From Bradyrhizobium sp. NAS80.1 (GTDB lineage Bacteria; Pseudomonadota; Alphaproteobacteria; Rhizobiales; Xanthobacteraceae), in NCBI RefSeq assembly GCF_001908205.1, contig NZ_LGHL01000202.1, positions 1 to 37,870 of the forward strand: 37,870 bases of DNA, read 5' to 3'. A program made the translations under genes and the position numbers. Each line of letters begins with the position of its first letter. Position 1 is the stretch's first letter. Below, in pieces: positions 1 to 7,440 of this stretch. The notes beneath the pieces are model-generated. The model ran no database searches. It was not told the DNA's origin and was given only the letters and a program-made list of their open reading frames with translations.

Positions 1-2
1 CG

Positions 3-569
3 GCGCCGCCCGCGCAGCCGCCTGCGCCCAACAACGGCATCGCCTGGATCTATGGCGCCGGCGGCATTCAATATGTGTTCGCGCGCGATCCGAAGCTCGA
101 CGTCACCACCTACAAGGTGGAGGACCACAAGGCGCGGCTGCTCGAGGTCTCCAAGCTGATGGATTCGACCGATCCCGATCTCAGCCGCTTCCGCGCCCGC
201 GGCGGCCGGCTGATCATGCTCGAGCACATGGCCGACTATGCGCAGAGTCCCTATGCCGGGATCCGCTATTTCGAGAGCGTCGAGCGCAAGCTTGGCAAGG
301 CCGAGACCGCGGAATTCGCGCGGCTCTACACCGCGCCCGGCGTCGACCATGTCGGCTCCGGCGCGCCGGCCAATGTCGACATGCTGAGCGCGCTGGTCGA
401 CTGGGTCGAGAAGGGCAAGGCGCCTGGCGATCTCGAAGTCATCGAGCAGAAAGTCGATGCGCCCTCGTTTACAACGCTCCGCGCGTTGCCGCTGTGCCGC
501 TGGCCGGCCTGGCCGCACTACAAGGCGGGCCCGATGACGGCGGCGTCGAGCTTCACTTGCGCGCCGTGA
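3..569 (+). CDS. Tannase/feruloyl esterase family protein, C-terminal part (5' end outside window)
   Basis: The frame is open from the first complete codon to a TGA at 567-569, so the gene begins upstream of the window. The visible 188 residues match the C-terminal part of the tannase/feruloyl esterase family, alpha/beta hydrolases that cut ester bonds of plant phenolics. A segment with HMADYAQSP stands where the family normally has HGWAD and carries the catalytic Asp. PGVDH stands where GMxHC carries the catalytic His. DWVEKGKAP and a terminal PLC motif also fit. The usual Cys after the catalytic His (the HC half of the family's CS-D-HC arrangement) is Val here, so the enzyme is a divergent member. 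Substrate cannot be told. Likely exported, but the N-terminus is not visible. The next gene is convergent, 33 bp away. Confidence 0.75.
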   Translation, partial: APPAQPPAPNNGIAWIYGAGGIQYVFARDPKLDVTTYKVEDHKARLLEVSKLMDSTDPDLSRFRARGGRLIMLEHMADYAQSPYAGIRYFESVERKLGKAETAEFARLYTAPGVDHVGSGAPANVDMLSALVDWVEKGKAPGDLEVIEQKVDAPSFTTLRALPLCRWPAWPHYKAGPMTAASSFTCAP

Positions 570-602
570 GGCAAATGCAAACAGACCGCGATGGCGGTGG
601 AT

Positions 603-2330
603 TTATCCCGCCGCCATGGCCTGTGCGCTGCCAAGCAATTGCGCATTGAGCCGGCCGCCGGAGAACAGCATGTCGTCGAGTGCCTCGTCGATATCGGCTG
701 AGACGACGGAGTTGCCGCCATCGCGCGCGATGCTCGCCTGTGCGAGCCGTCGCATCAATTCCTTGATGAACGCGCAACTCGTACCCTCGCTGCGCCGGGC
801 AGCCTCGGCGGCGACCGCATTGTCGAGCGGCAGTCCTTTGCCGTAGAGCCGGACCAGCTTACCGCGGCCGGTCTCGTCGGGGAGGGGCACTTCGATCGCC
901 TGATCGATGCGCCCCGGGCGACCGGCGAGGGCGCCTTCGAGGTCCTCCGGGCGGTTGGTGGTCAGGACGAACAGGATGTCCGCATCCTCCTTCAGCCCGT
1001 CCATCTCGTTGAGCAATTTGTTCAGCATGGATTCCTCGCACGGTCCCATGTCATCGCGGTCGCGGGCGATGAGATCGACATCCTCGATCACGACCATCGA
1101 TGGCTGGAGCAGCCGTGCCAGGCTCATATAGGCACCGAGCAGGCCGATCTGCTCGGCGGTGATGATCAACGTCGTATGCCCGGGCAGATGGGTTGCGAGA
1201 TAGCGGATCGTATGGGTCTTGCCGGTGCCCGGCGGCCCGTACAGCAAGATGCCTTTGCGGGTCGACTGGCCAAGCCGGCGCAACTGATCGCGCGTGCCGA
1301 CAAAATTCAGCACGTTGCGATCGAGCAGCCGTAGGGTCCGCTCCGGCAAGATCACTTCATCTCGTGCGACCGGCGGCAAGCGATGCACGGTGATGCCGAG
1401 CGAGCGACCGCGATAATCGGAGTCGGCGTCGAGTGAGAGGATCTTGCCGCGGTAGGTGCGCGCGGCTTGCACGGCCTGTTCCAGCTCGCCAAAGCATTGC
1501 TGGACGAGGACTGCGCCTGCGGTGCCCGCAGGCACCACGATCTCAAGACGAATGCCGGGTTCGCGACTGTATTCGCGATGCGCGCAGAGCAATACCGCGT
1601 AACGAAGGCCATCCTGCTCGCACAGCCACAAGCCGTTGTCGAGGCACTTGACGGGGCTCTTCTCGCCGACATCGATGTCGGAATATAGCAGCGGTGCAAT
1701 CGCGAGCGCATATCGGCCCTCTCGGAGGAGCCGCGAAATCGACAGCGTTTCGTAGCGCTGTTCCTCGTTCAGCCCGAAAAGCCGGATGGCGTTTTTGAAC
1801 AGCCTGTTGATCGCCGCCTGAACATCCACCCGCATATGTCCGGGAAACTGGCGGATCGTGGTCACGAGCTTGCTGCGCGGGACTCCGGTAAAATGCCAGT
1901 CCAGCACGTCGCAGGCGTGCTCGAACTCCTTTTCCGCCTCTTTCGGCGTGCTCACGGTGTCTGCCGCACGAATGCAGTCGCTGCACAGCCAGACGGTGCG
2001 GCTGCCGATGCGAACATCCGTCTGCCCCTGAGGCTTGCCACAGAGCTCACAGGGAGTCTTGATCTCCTCGAACGTGATTTTAAGGGGATGCTGGCCTAGC
2101 CAGATATATTGCTTGGCCGACTTGAAAAGCGCCTCTGCGACGGATTGCGGGTAGGGACCGCAGGCGGCTTTCTCCTCGCGCTCGATCCGGGTCATCAGCG
2201 CGGCCGCTTCGCGATCCGACTTGCCAAAAACCTGGCGAAGCAGCCCGATGACGAACTCGTCCGGCGTGTCGTCATCATTGTAAATCAGGATCTGAGCCGG
2301 CTCACGCTCGCCGCGCGCATCATTCGTCAT
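603..2330 (-). CDS. AAA+ ATPase with N-terminal ClpS-like domain and ClpX-like zinc finger
   Basis: A 575-aa protein combines three modules. Residues about 13-89 read as a ClpS core (ILIYNDDDTPDEFV, then a KAACG segment and HPLKITFEE), the adaptor that hands N-degron substrates to ClpAP. Residues 94-119 form a C-x2-C/C-x2-C zinc finger like that of ClpX. After about 230 residues of unassigned sequence comes an AAA+ module with Walker A GPPGTGKT (about 365-372), Walker B VVIEDVD, sensor-1 TTNRPEDLE and an arginine-finger segment GRPGRID. In the ClpS pocket the Asn-Asp pair is kept (N18, D19), but the position of the His that contacts the substrate alpha-amino group (E. coli H66) is Glu50. The start at 2330 was chosen for a GGAG eight bases upstream; an ATG at 2354 lacks one. 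A role in substrate selection for unfolding or proteolysis is inference. No protease domain or Clp-protease docking motif was recognised. Confidence 0.85.
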   Translation of the reverse strand: MTNDARGEREPAQILIYNDDDTPDEFVIGLLRQVFGKSDREAAALMTRIEREEKAACGPYPQSVAEALFKSAKQYIWLGQHPLKITFEEIKTPCELCGKPQGQTDVRIGSRTVWLCSDCIRAADTVSTPKEAEKEFEHACDVLDWHFTGVPRSKLVTTIRQFPGHMRVDVQAAINRLFKNAIRLFGLNEEQRYETLSISRLLREGRYALAIAPLLYSDIDVGEKSPVKCLDNGLWLCEQDGLRYAVLLCAHREYSREPGIRLEIVVPAGTAGAVLVQQCFGELEQAVQAARTYRGKILSLDADSDYRGRSLGITVHRLPPVARDEVILPERTLRLLDRNVLNFVGTRDQLRRLGQSTRKGILLYGPPGTGKTHTIRYLATHLPGHTTLIITAEQIGLLGAYMSLARLLQPSMVVIEDVDLIARDRDDMGPCEESMLNKLLNEMDGLKEDADILFVLTTNRPEDLEGALAGRPGRIDQAIEVPLPDETGRGKLVRLYGKGLPLDNAVAAEAARRSEGTSCAFIKELMRRLAQASIARDGGNSVVSADIDEALDDMLFSGGRLNAQLLGSAQAMAAG

Positions 2331-2440
2331 GAAATGACTCCACCACAACCACAACTAGAATGGAACAAATAAGGAACATAAAAGGACGCGGCCGTCAAGC
2401 GCGACGGCCGCGGCAAATTGGTGGTTAGTTCTCGAAGCTG

Positions 2441-4057
2441 CTAGTGCGCACCACCCCCGCCCGCCGCCTTCACGCGCCGCGTCAGCAACACTGCGATCGC
2501 GGCGAGCACCAGCACCACGCCGATCACTGCAAAGGTGTCGGAATAGCCCATCACCAGCGCCTGGCGCTTGACCGTCTTGCCGAGCGCGATGATCGCCTGC
2601 TCGCGCGCGGCGTTGGGGTCGGGCACGCCGTGCGCGATGAAGTAGTCCGTCATCTGCGCGATGCGGGCGCGGACCTCCTCGCGGCCGAGCGTGACCGAAT
2701 GGCCGATGATGTTGGAGTGGAACTGCTCGCGCTTGGTGACGATGGTCGCGAGCACGGCGGTGCCGATGGCGCCGCCGAGGTTGCGCATCATGTTGGAGAT
2801 GCCGGAGGCGGCAGGCGCGTCCTGCGGCGCGACGCTGCCGAGGCTGAGCGCCGAGAGCGGTGCGAGCGTCAACGCCTGGCCGACTGCGCGCACGATGTTG
2901 GGCACCAGAAACTGGTCGCCTGAATAGTCGAGCGACATCTGGATGTTCATGAACGAGCTTGCTGCGAACAGCAGCAGGCCGATCGTTGCGATGTAGCGGG
3001 CATCGAACCGCTGCATCAGCTTCGGCACCAGCGGAATCAGCAGAAGCTGCGGCAGGCCGGTCCAGGCCAGCACGTTGCCGATCTGCTCGGCATTGTAGCC
3101 CTGCACCTGACCGAGATAGGCAGGCAGCAGATAAACCGAGCCGAACAGTGCGAAGCCGAGGAAGACCGCGGCAATCGTGCCGACGCCGAAATTCCACTGG
3201 GTCAGCAAGCGCAGGCGGAGCAGCGGCTTCTCGACCACGAGCTCGTTGTAGATGAACAGCGACAGGCTGACGGCGGCAATGATGGCCAGCCGCACGATGA
3301 AGGGCGAGCCGAACCAGTCATCCTTGTTGCCTTCCTCGAGCACGGCCTGGAGCGAGGCCAGGCCGACCGCCATGGTCGCAATGCCGAACCAGTCGCCTTC
3401 GCGCAGCAGCCCCAGGTTCATCGGGGCGCGCTCCAGGGTGAAGAAGAGGATGGCTACCATGACCGCGGTGGGCAGCACGTTGACGAAGAAGATGGTCTGC
3501 CAGCCGTAATTCTCGGTGAGATAGCCGCCGATGGTCGGTCCGATCGCAGGCGCGAAGGTCACGGCAAGCGAGAACATCGCAAGGCCGATCGGCTGCTGGC
3601 CCTTCGGCAGCTTGGTGAAGACCAGCGTGAAGGCCATCGGAATCAACACGCCGCCGAAGAAGCCCTGGAAGCCGCGCATCGCGATCATCGAGGGAAGATC
3701 GTGGGTGAAGGCACAGGCGACCGAGAATGCGGCAAACAGCGTCGCGAAGCTCAGGATGATGTTGCGGAACGAGAATACGCGCGACAGGTAGTCGGTCAGC
3801 GGGATCACGATGATCTCGCCGATCAGATAGGACGTCGAGATCCAGGATCCGTTGTCGACGCCGGTACCAATGCCGCCCTCGATGTTGAGCAGCGAGGCAT
3901 TGGTGATCTGGATGTTCAGGATCGCCATGAAGGCGCCGATCATCGCCGCGAATACGGCGATCCAGACCGTGGCGCTGGCGCGATTGGGGTCGGCTGCGGC
4001 GCGCTCAGGCGTCGCGGCCGGTGTTGCGAGCGTCGAAATTGAGAGGCTGTTTGACAT
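2441..4057 (-). CDS. DHA2-family MFS multidrug efflux permease (EmrB-like)
   Basis: A 538-aa integral membrane protein of the 14-helix DHA2 branch of the major facilitator superfamily, proton-driven drug exporters. Visible signs are the N-terminal helix with NIQITNASL, the segment DNGSWISTSYLIGEIIVIPL typical of EmrB helix 2, and the motif-C-like stretch PAIGPTIGGYLTENYGWQ in helix 5. The start at 4057 has GGAGGG eight bases upstream; an ATG at 4078 has none. The first 53 bases overlap the end of the adaptor gene, so the two are almost certainly cotranscribed and translationally coupled. Together with the adaptor it should form an inner-membrane pump that works with an outer-membrane channel, which is not encoded nearby. 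Substrate unknown. Confidence 0.92.
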   Translation of the reverse strand: MSNSLSISTLATPAATPERAAADPNRASATVWIAVFAAMIGAFMAILNIQITNASLLNIEGGIGTGVDNGSWISTSYLIGEIIVIPLTDYLSRVFSFRNIILSFATLFAAFSVACAFTHDLPSMIAMRGFQGFFGGVLIPMAFTLVFTKLPKGQQPIGLAMFSLAVTFAPAIGPTIGGYLTENYGWQTIFFVNVLPTAVMVAILFFTLERAPMNLGLLREGDWFGIATMAVGLASLQAVLEEGNKDDWFGSPFIVRLAIIAAVSLSLFIYNELVVEKPLLRLRLLTQWNFGVGTIAAVFLGFALFGSVYLLPAYLGQVQGYNAEQIGNVLAWTGLPQLLLIPLVPKLMQRFDARYIATIGLLLFAASSFMNIQMSLDYSGDQFLVPNIVRAVGQALTLAPLSALSLGSVAPQDAPAASGISNMMRNLGGAIGTAVLATIVTKREQFHSNIIGHSVTLGREEVRARIAQMTDYFIAHGVPDPNAAREQAIIALGKTVKRQALVMGYSDTFAVIGVVLVLAAIAVLLTRRVKAAGGGGAH

Positions 4058-5273
4058 GGCACGACCCTCCGGAAACAAGCTTTGCTTTTGACGTCGTCTT
4101 GGACGATGTCTCGGGCGTCGTTGCCGCTTGCGCGGTCGGCGCCGAGCGCGTTGCGATCGTCGGAATCACGGACATGCCGGGCCGCAGTGCGATCGCAGGC
4201 GCGGTCTCGGTATCCAGCGCGATCTTCACGGGGATGCGCTGCACGATCTTGGTGAAGTTGCCGGTGGCATTGTCGGGCGGGAGCAGGGCGAACTCCTGGC
4301 CGCTGGCCGGCGCGATGGAATCGACGTGGCCGTGCACGACCTGGCCCGGGAAGGTGTCGACCTCGATCTCGACCTTTTGCCCGGCGCGGACATGGGTGAG
4401 CTGGGTCTCCTTGAAGTTGGCGACGACATAGGCGCCCTCGGCCGGCACGATCGACATCAACTGCGTGCCCGCCTGCACGTATTGGCCGACGCGCAGCGTG
4501 CGGTTGCCGACCACGCCGTCGATGGGCGAGACGATCGTGGTGTAGCCGAGATTGAGCTCAGCCTGACGCTGGAGCGCGGCCGCGCGGGCGGCCGTGGCCT
4601 TGGCCTGCAGGATCTCGGCCTTCAGGAGCTCGACCTGCTTGAGCGCGGAGGTGAGATTGGCGGTATCGCGCTGGATCGCGGCGTCGGCGCCGGCGTCGCG
4701 CGCCTGTGCCTGCTGCGCATTCTGCACGCTGCCATAGCCGGTCGCTGCGAGGTCCGTGTAGCGCTTGTTCTCTTGCTTGGCGAAAACCTTCGCAGCATTG
4801 TCGACATCGATCGTCGCTCTGGCGGCCGCGATCACGGCTTCCTGAACGTCGAGCTGCGCTTCCTTGCTCGTCACCGTCGCGTTGGCTGCGGCGACATCGG
4901 CCTTGGCCTGGTCGAGCGCGACCTTGAAGTCGCGATCATCGATCCGAGCGAGCATCTGCCCGGCCTTCACATGCTCGTTATCGCCGACCGTGACGCGGTC
5001 GAGATAGCCGCTGACCTTCGGCGCAATGGTGGTGTTGTCGGCCTTCACATAGGCGTCATCGGTGGAGACGAGGAAACGCCCGACGGTCCAATAGTCATAG
5101 CCGTACCCGCTTGCGCCCGCGAGCGCGGCGACCACTGCTCCAACAAGCAACAGCTTGCGTAGGTTGAGCTTTTTGCTGCCGGCCAATGATGGCGCTCCGG
5201 GCAACACGCCTTCCAGAGCATTGGTTGGAACCGCGGTGGCTTCGGACTTGGATGGGGTGGTGTGCACGGTCAT
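4005..5273 (-). CDS. HlyD/EmrA-family membrane fusion protein
   Basis: A 422-aa periplasmic adaptor for the downstream EmrB-like permease. It has a cytoplasmic N-terminus, one membrane helix at about residues 40-60, a split biotinyl-lipoyl domain (STDDAYVKADNTTIAPKVSG before the coiled coil, and TTIVSPIDGVVGNRTLRVGQ after it), an Ala/Gln/Lys-rich alpha-helical hairpin between them, and a beta-barrel part (VVANFKETQLTHVRAGQKVEIEVD). This order is the standard EmrA plan. The start at 5273 has an AGGGAG about nine bases upstream. The C-terminal tail after about residue 375 is Ala/Thr/Lys-rich and overlaps the emrB start. The gene is divergent from a TetR gene, with 90 bp between start codons. 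Confidence 0.92.
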   Translation of the reverse strand: MTVHTTPSKSEATAVPTNALEGVLPGAPSLAGSKKLNLRKLLLVGAVVAALAGASGYGYDYWTVGRFLVSTDDAYVKADNTTIAPKVSGYLDRVTVGDNEHVKAGQMLARIDDRDFKVALDQAKADVAAANATVTSKEAQLDVQEAVIAAARATIDVDNAAKVFAKQENKRYTDLAATGYGSVQNAQQAQARDAGADAAIQRDTANLTSALKQVELLKAEILQAKATAARAAALQRQAELNLGYTTIVSPIDGVVGNRTLRVGQYVQAGTQLMSIVPAEGAYVVANFKETQLTHVRAGQKVEIEVDTFPGQVVHGHVDSIAPASGQEFALLPPDNATGNFTKIVQRIPVKIALDTETAPAIALRPGMSVIPTIATRSAPTAQAATTPETSSKTTSKAKLVSGGSCHVKQPLNFDARNTGRDA

Positions 5274-5297
5274 GGCCGGCTCCCTGAATTAGGAAAC

Positions 5298-5337
5298 TTG
5301 ACGATTTCCAAAATGAGCCTAGCTTTGGAATTGTCAA
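5298..5337. promoter_or_regulatory. Likely TetR operator and promoter region between efflux operon and tetR
   Basis: The intergenic region holds an interrupted inverted repeat. The left part is TTGAC (5298-5302) and TTCCAAA (5306-5312); the right part is TTTGGAA (5324-5330) and GTCAA (5333-5337). Each half reads TTGAC-n2/3-TTCCAAA. It lies centrally between the two divergent genes, as expected for an operator bound by the adjacent TetR protein, and the TTGAC half-sites could serve as -35 elements in both directions. No strong -10 was found. Assignment to the neighbouring TetR is inference. Confidence 0.55.
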
Positions 5338-5363
5338 TGGAATGACAGGCATCATTTAAAGAC

Positions 5364-6023
5364 ATGGCTCAGTCAAAATTGGAAGTCGAATGCCGCCCCC
5401 GCGGGCGGCCGCAATTGCGCAGCGACGAGGAGACGAAGCAGATCGTCTTCGAGGCCGCACGGCGGGCCTTTGCCGGCGACGGCTATGCCGCGACCAGCAC
5501 CGAAGAGCTGGCGCGCCGCGCCGGCATCTCCACCAAAACGTTGTATCGCCTGTTTCCCGGCAAGGCCGCGCTGTTCGAGGCGATGTGTGCGGACCGGCTC
5601 GAGCGGTTGCTCTCCGCCGTCGATCTCCAGGCCAACGACGAAGTTGATATCGAAACAGGCCTGCGCGTCGCGTTGCTCGCGTGCGCAGATCTCGCGCTCG
5701 ATCCCGACGTGGTGGCGTTGCAGCGCATGGTGCTGCAGGAGTCCGCCGCATTTCCGGAGCTCGCCGCGAACTTCTACAAGAACGGTATCTCCCGCACCGT
5801 GACGACGCTTGCCGGCTGGCTGCGCATTCAGGTCAAGCGCAAGCGTCTCGCAATCGACGATGTGGAGGAGGCGGCCGGCATCCTGATCGGCATGGTCGCA
5901 TCCGCGCCGCAGCGCGCCGCGATCTACGGCGGCGTGCCCTTGCCGTCGCGCAAGGATATCGAGCGGCGGGCGCGCATCTGCGCGGCCTTGTTCCTCGACG
6001 GCTGCCGGGCAGCGTCGAGGTAG
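5364..6023 (+). CDS. TetR/AcrR family transcriptional regulator
   Basis: A 219-aa regulator with an N-terminal TetR DNA-binding domain. Helices occupy about residues 22-70 and the helix-turn-helix about residues 43-63 (TSTEELARRAGISTKTLYR), followed by the usual F-PGKAALFEAM. The C-terminal half is helical and should bind a ligand and dimerise; it resembles the C-terminal domain of AefR-like repressors (ALQRMVLQESAAFPELAANFY). It is divergent from the emrAB-like operon and most likely represses it, releasing it when a pump substrate binds. The ATG at 5364 has only a weak ribosome site. Residues 1-20 carry a basic RPRGRP segment often seen before the TetR fold. Confidence 0.92.
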   Translation: MAQSKLEVECRPRGRPQLRSDEETKQIVFEAARRAFAGDGYAATSTEELARRAGISTKTLYRLFPGKAALFEAMCADRLERLLSAVDLQANDEVDIETGLRVALLACADLALDPDVVALQRMVLQESAAFPELAANFYKNGISRTVTTLAGWLRIQVKRKRLAIDDVEEAAGILIGMVASAPQRAAIYGGVPLPSRKDIERRARICAALFLDGCRAASR

Positions 6024-6059
6024 GCAGCCCCATTTGACAATGCTCACCCCGGCGGCTAA

Positions 6060-6533
6060 ATGCTTCGCATGCGAAATAAACTGGAGTCCAAAGCAGGACA
6101 CCACCGGCTGATCTACCTCCTGAGCGTGGCGCAACGCCGGTTGCAGCGCTGGATGGCGGCGCAGCCGCAGAACGAGGTGACGCCGGCGCAGGCGGGGCTG
6201 TTGTTCATCCTCGGCAAGCAGGACGGTGTCCTGATGGGCGAGGCGGGCGCGGCGCTCGATTTGGGGCCGGCCGGCATTTCCGGCCTCGTCGACCGTACGG
6301 CGGCCGTCAAACTGGTCGAACGGCGCGCCGACAGCGAGGACGGACGCGCCTGGCGGGTCTTTCTGACGCCGAAGGGACGTACTGTGCTTGCGCAGGCGAA
6401 GGCCAACGCCGCTGAGGTCAATGCGGCGCTGACGGAAGGATTTACCAGCGCGGAGATCGACGTCGTCGCGCGCTGGCTGGCGAGCATTCAGGACAAGTTT
6501 CCAAGAGACTTTTCGAGAGACTCAGAGGAATAA
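6060..6533 (+). CDS. MarR family transcriptional regulator
   Basis: A 157-aa winged-helix regulator. Residues about 40-80 carry the HTH (TPAQAGLLFIL, then GPAGISGLVDRT as recognition helix), and the wing is at about 90-106 with the family signature DSEDGRAWRVFLTPKG. N- and C-terminal helices give the dimer interface. It sits 12 bp upstream of a crotonase-family gene, an arrangement common for MarR proteins that respond to CoA thioesters or aromatic acids; regulation of that enzyme is inference. Both ATG 6060 and ATG 6069 are possible starts and neither has a clear ribosome site. A perfect 12-bp palindrome covers the second of these. Confidence 0.9.
   Translation: MLRMRNKLESKAGHHRLIYLLSVAQRRLQRWMAAQPQNEVTPAQAGLLFILGKQDGVLMGEAGAALDLGPAGISGLVDRTAAVKLVERRADSEDGRAWRVFLTPKGRTVLAQAKANAAEVNAALTEGFTSAEIDVVARWLASIQDKFPRDFSRDSEE
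6064..6075. promoter_or_regulatory. Perfect 12-bp palindrome over the marR start: candidate autoregulatory operator
   Basis: TTCGCATGCGAA is a perfect palindrome just after the first start codon of the MarR gene; it contains the alternative ATG at 6069. MarR proteins bind palindromes of this size, usually over their own promoter. Its position over the translation start would let bound regulator block transcription elongation or overlap a leaderless start. Binding is inferred only from position and symmetry. Confidence 0.45.
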
Positions 6534-6545
6534 CAGGAGAGAGCA

Positions 6546-7316
6546 ATGACCGAGCATGTCCGGATCGAGAACAATGGCGGAATTCTCACCCTCACCCTGG
6601 CGCGTCCCGACAAGAAGAATGCGCTGACGGATGCGATGTACGGCAAGCTCGCCGATACCATCGAATCCGCTGAGTTCGATCCATCCGCCCGCGTGATCCT
6701 GATCCGCGGAGAGGGCGACATGTTCACGGCAGGCAATGATGTCGGCGAGTTCGCGGCCGTTGCCGCCGGCAAGTCCGAGGGCAGCCGCAATGTCGTCCGC
6801 TTCATCCAGTCGCTGGCGCGTTGCGCCCGGCCGCTGGTCGCCGCGGTGCAGGGCCGTGCCGTCGGCGTCGGCACCACAATGCTCCTGCATTGCGATCTCG
6901 TCGTGCTCGCCGACAACGCGCAATTGTCGACGCCCTTCGTCAGCCTCGCGCTGGTGCCGGAAGCCGCCTCCAGCCTGCTGATGCCGGCGCGCATCGGCTA
7001 TGCCCGTGCCTACGAGATGTTCGCGCTGGGCGAGACTGTGCCGGCCAAGTCGGCGCTGGAATGGGGGCTTGCCAACCGTGTGGTGCCGCTCGACAAGCTC
7101 GATGCCGAGGCGCTCGCGCTGGCGCAGCGTCTTGCCCGCCAGCCGGCCGGCGCGCTGACCGCCACCAAGCGGCTGATGCGCAACGGCGAGGCGCTGGTCG
7201 CGCAGATGAACGCGGAGGGCGAGCAGTTCGCGCAGCGCCTGCGCACGGCCGAAGCGCGCGAGGCGTTCACCGCCTTCGCCGAGCGCCGTCCGCCGGATTT
7301 CACGAAAGTCGCGTGA
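6546..7316 (+). CDS. Enoyl-CoA hydratase/isomerase (crotonase) family protein
   Basis: A 256-aa crotonase-fold enzyme, the usual length of the family. It acts on acyl-CoA thioesters in the cytoplasm. Oxyanion-hole segments are visible at about 54-68 (RGEGDMFTAGND) and 100-110 (AVQGRAVGVGT). At the position of the first catalytic Glu of classical enoyl-CoA hydratase (after TP) there is Phe131. Glu139 lies in a VPEA segment that matches the catalytic Glu of the Delta3,Delta2-enoyl-CoA isomerases of the PECI/Eci1 type, so an isomerase or a specialised activity is more likely than simple hydration. An AGGAGAG precedes the ATG. It is probably cotranscribed with the MarR gene 12 bp upstream. Confidence 0.88.
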   Translation: MTEHVRIENNGGILTLTLARPDKKNALTDAMYGKLADTIESAEFDPSARVILIRGEGDMFTAGNDVGEFAAVAAGKSEGSRNVVRFIQSLARCARPLVAAVQGRAVGVGTTMLLHCDLVVLADNAQLSTPFVSLALVPEAASSLLMPARIGYARAYEMFALGETVPAKSALEWGLANRVVPLDKLDAEALALAQRLARQPAGALTATKRLMRNGEALVAQMNAEGEQFAQRLRTAEAREAFTAFAERRPPDFTKVA

Positions 7317-7440
7317 CGTCCGTAGTTCGCACAAAGGTTCGGCAGATCGGGAACTGCCGGCAATTCGATTAAAAGCTTAACGAAACATTGGCATGTCGCC
7401 ATGCAAGGTGGCCACGCGTGAAGCGTAGGCCCCCTGACCC

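Noticed and set aside
4128..5162. Long plus-strand frame of 344 codons opposite the HlyD/EmrA gene
   Set aside because: It is an antisense shadow; the opposite strand has clear adaptor-family motifs and a ribosome site, and this frame has only Arg/Gly/Asp-rich low-complexity sequence.
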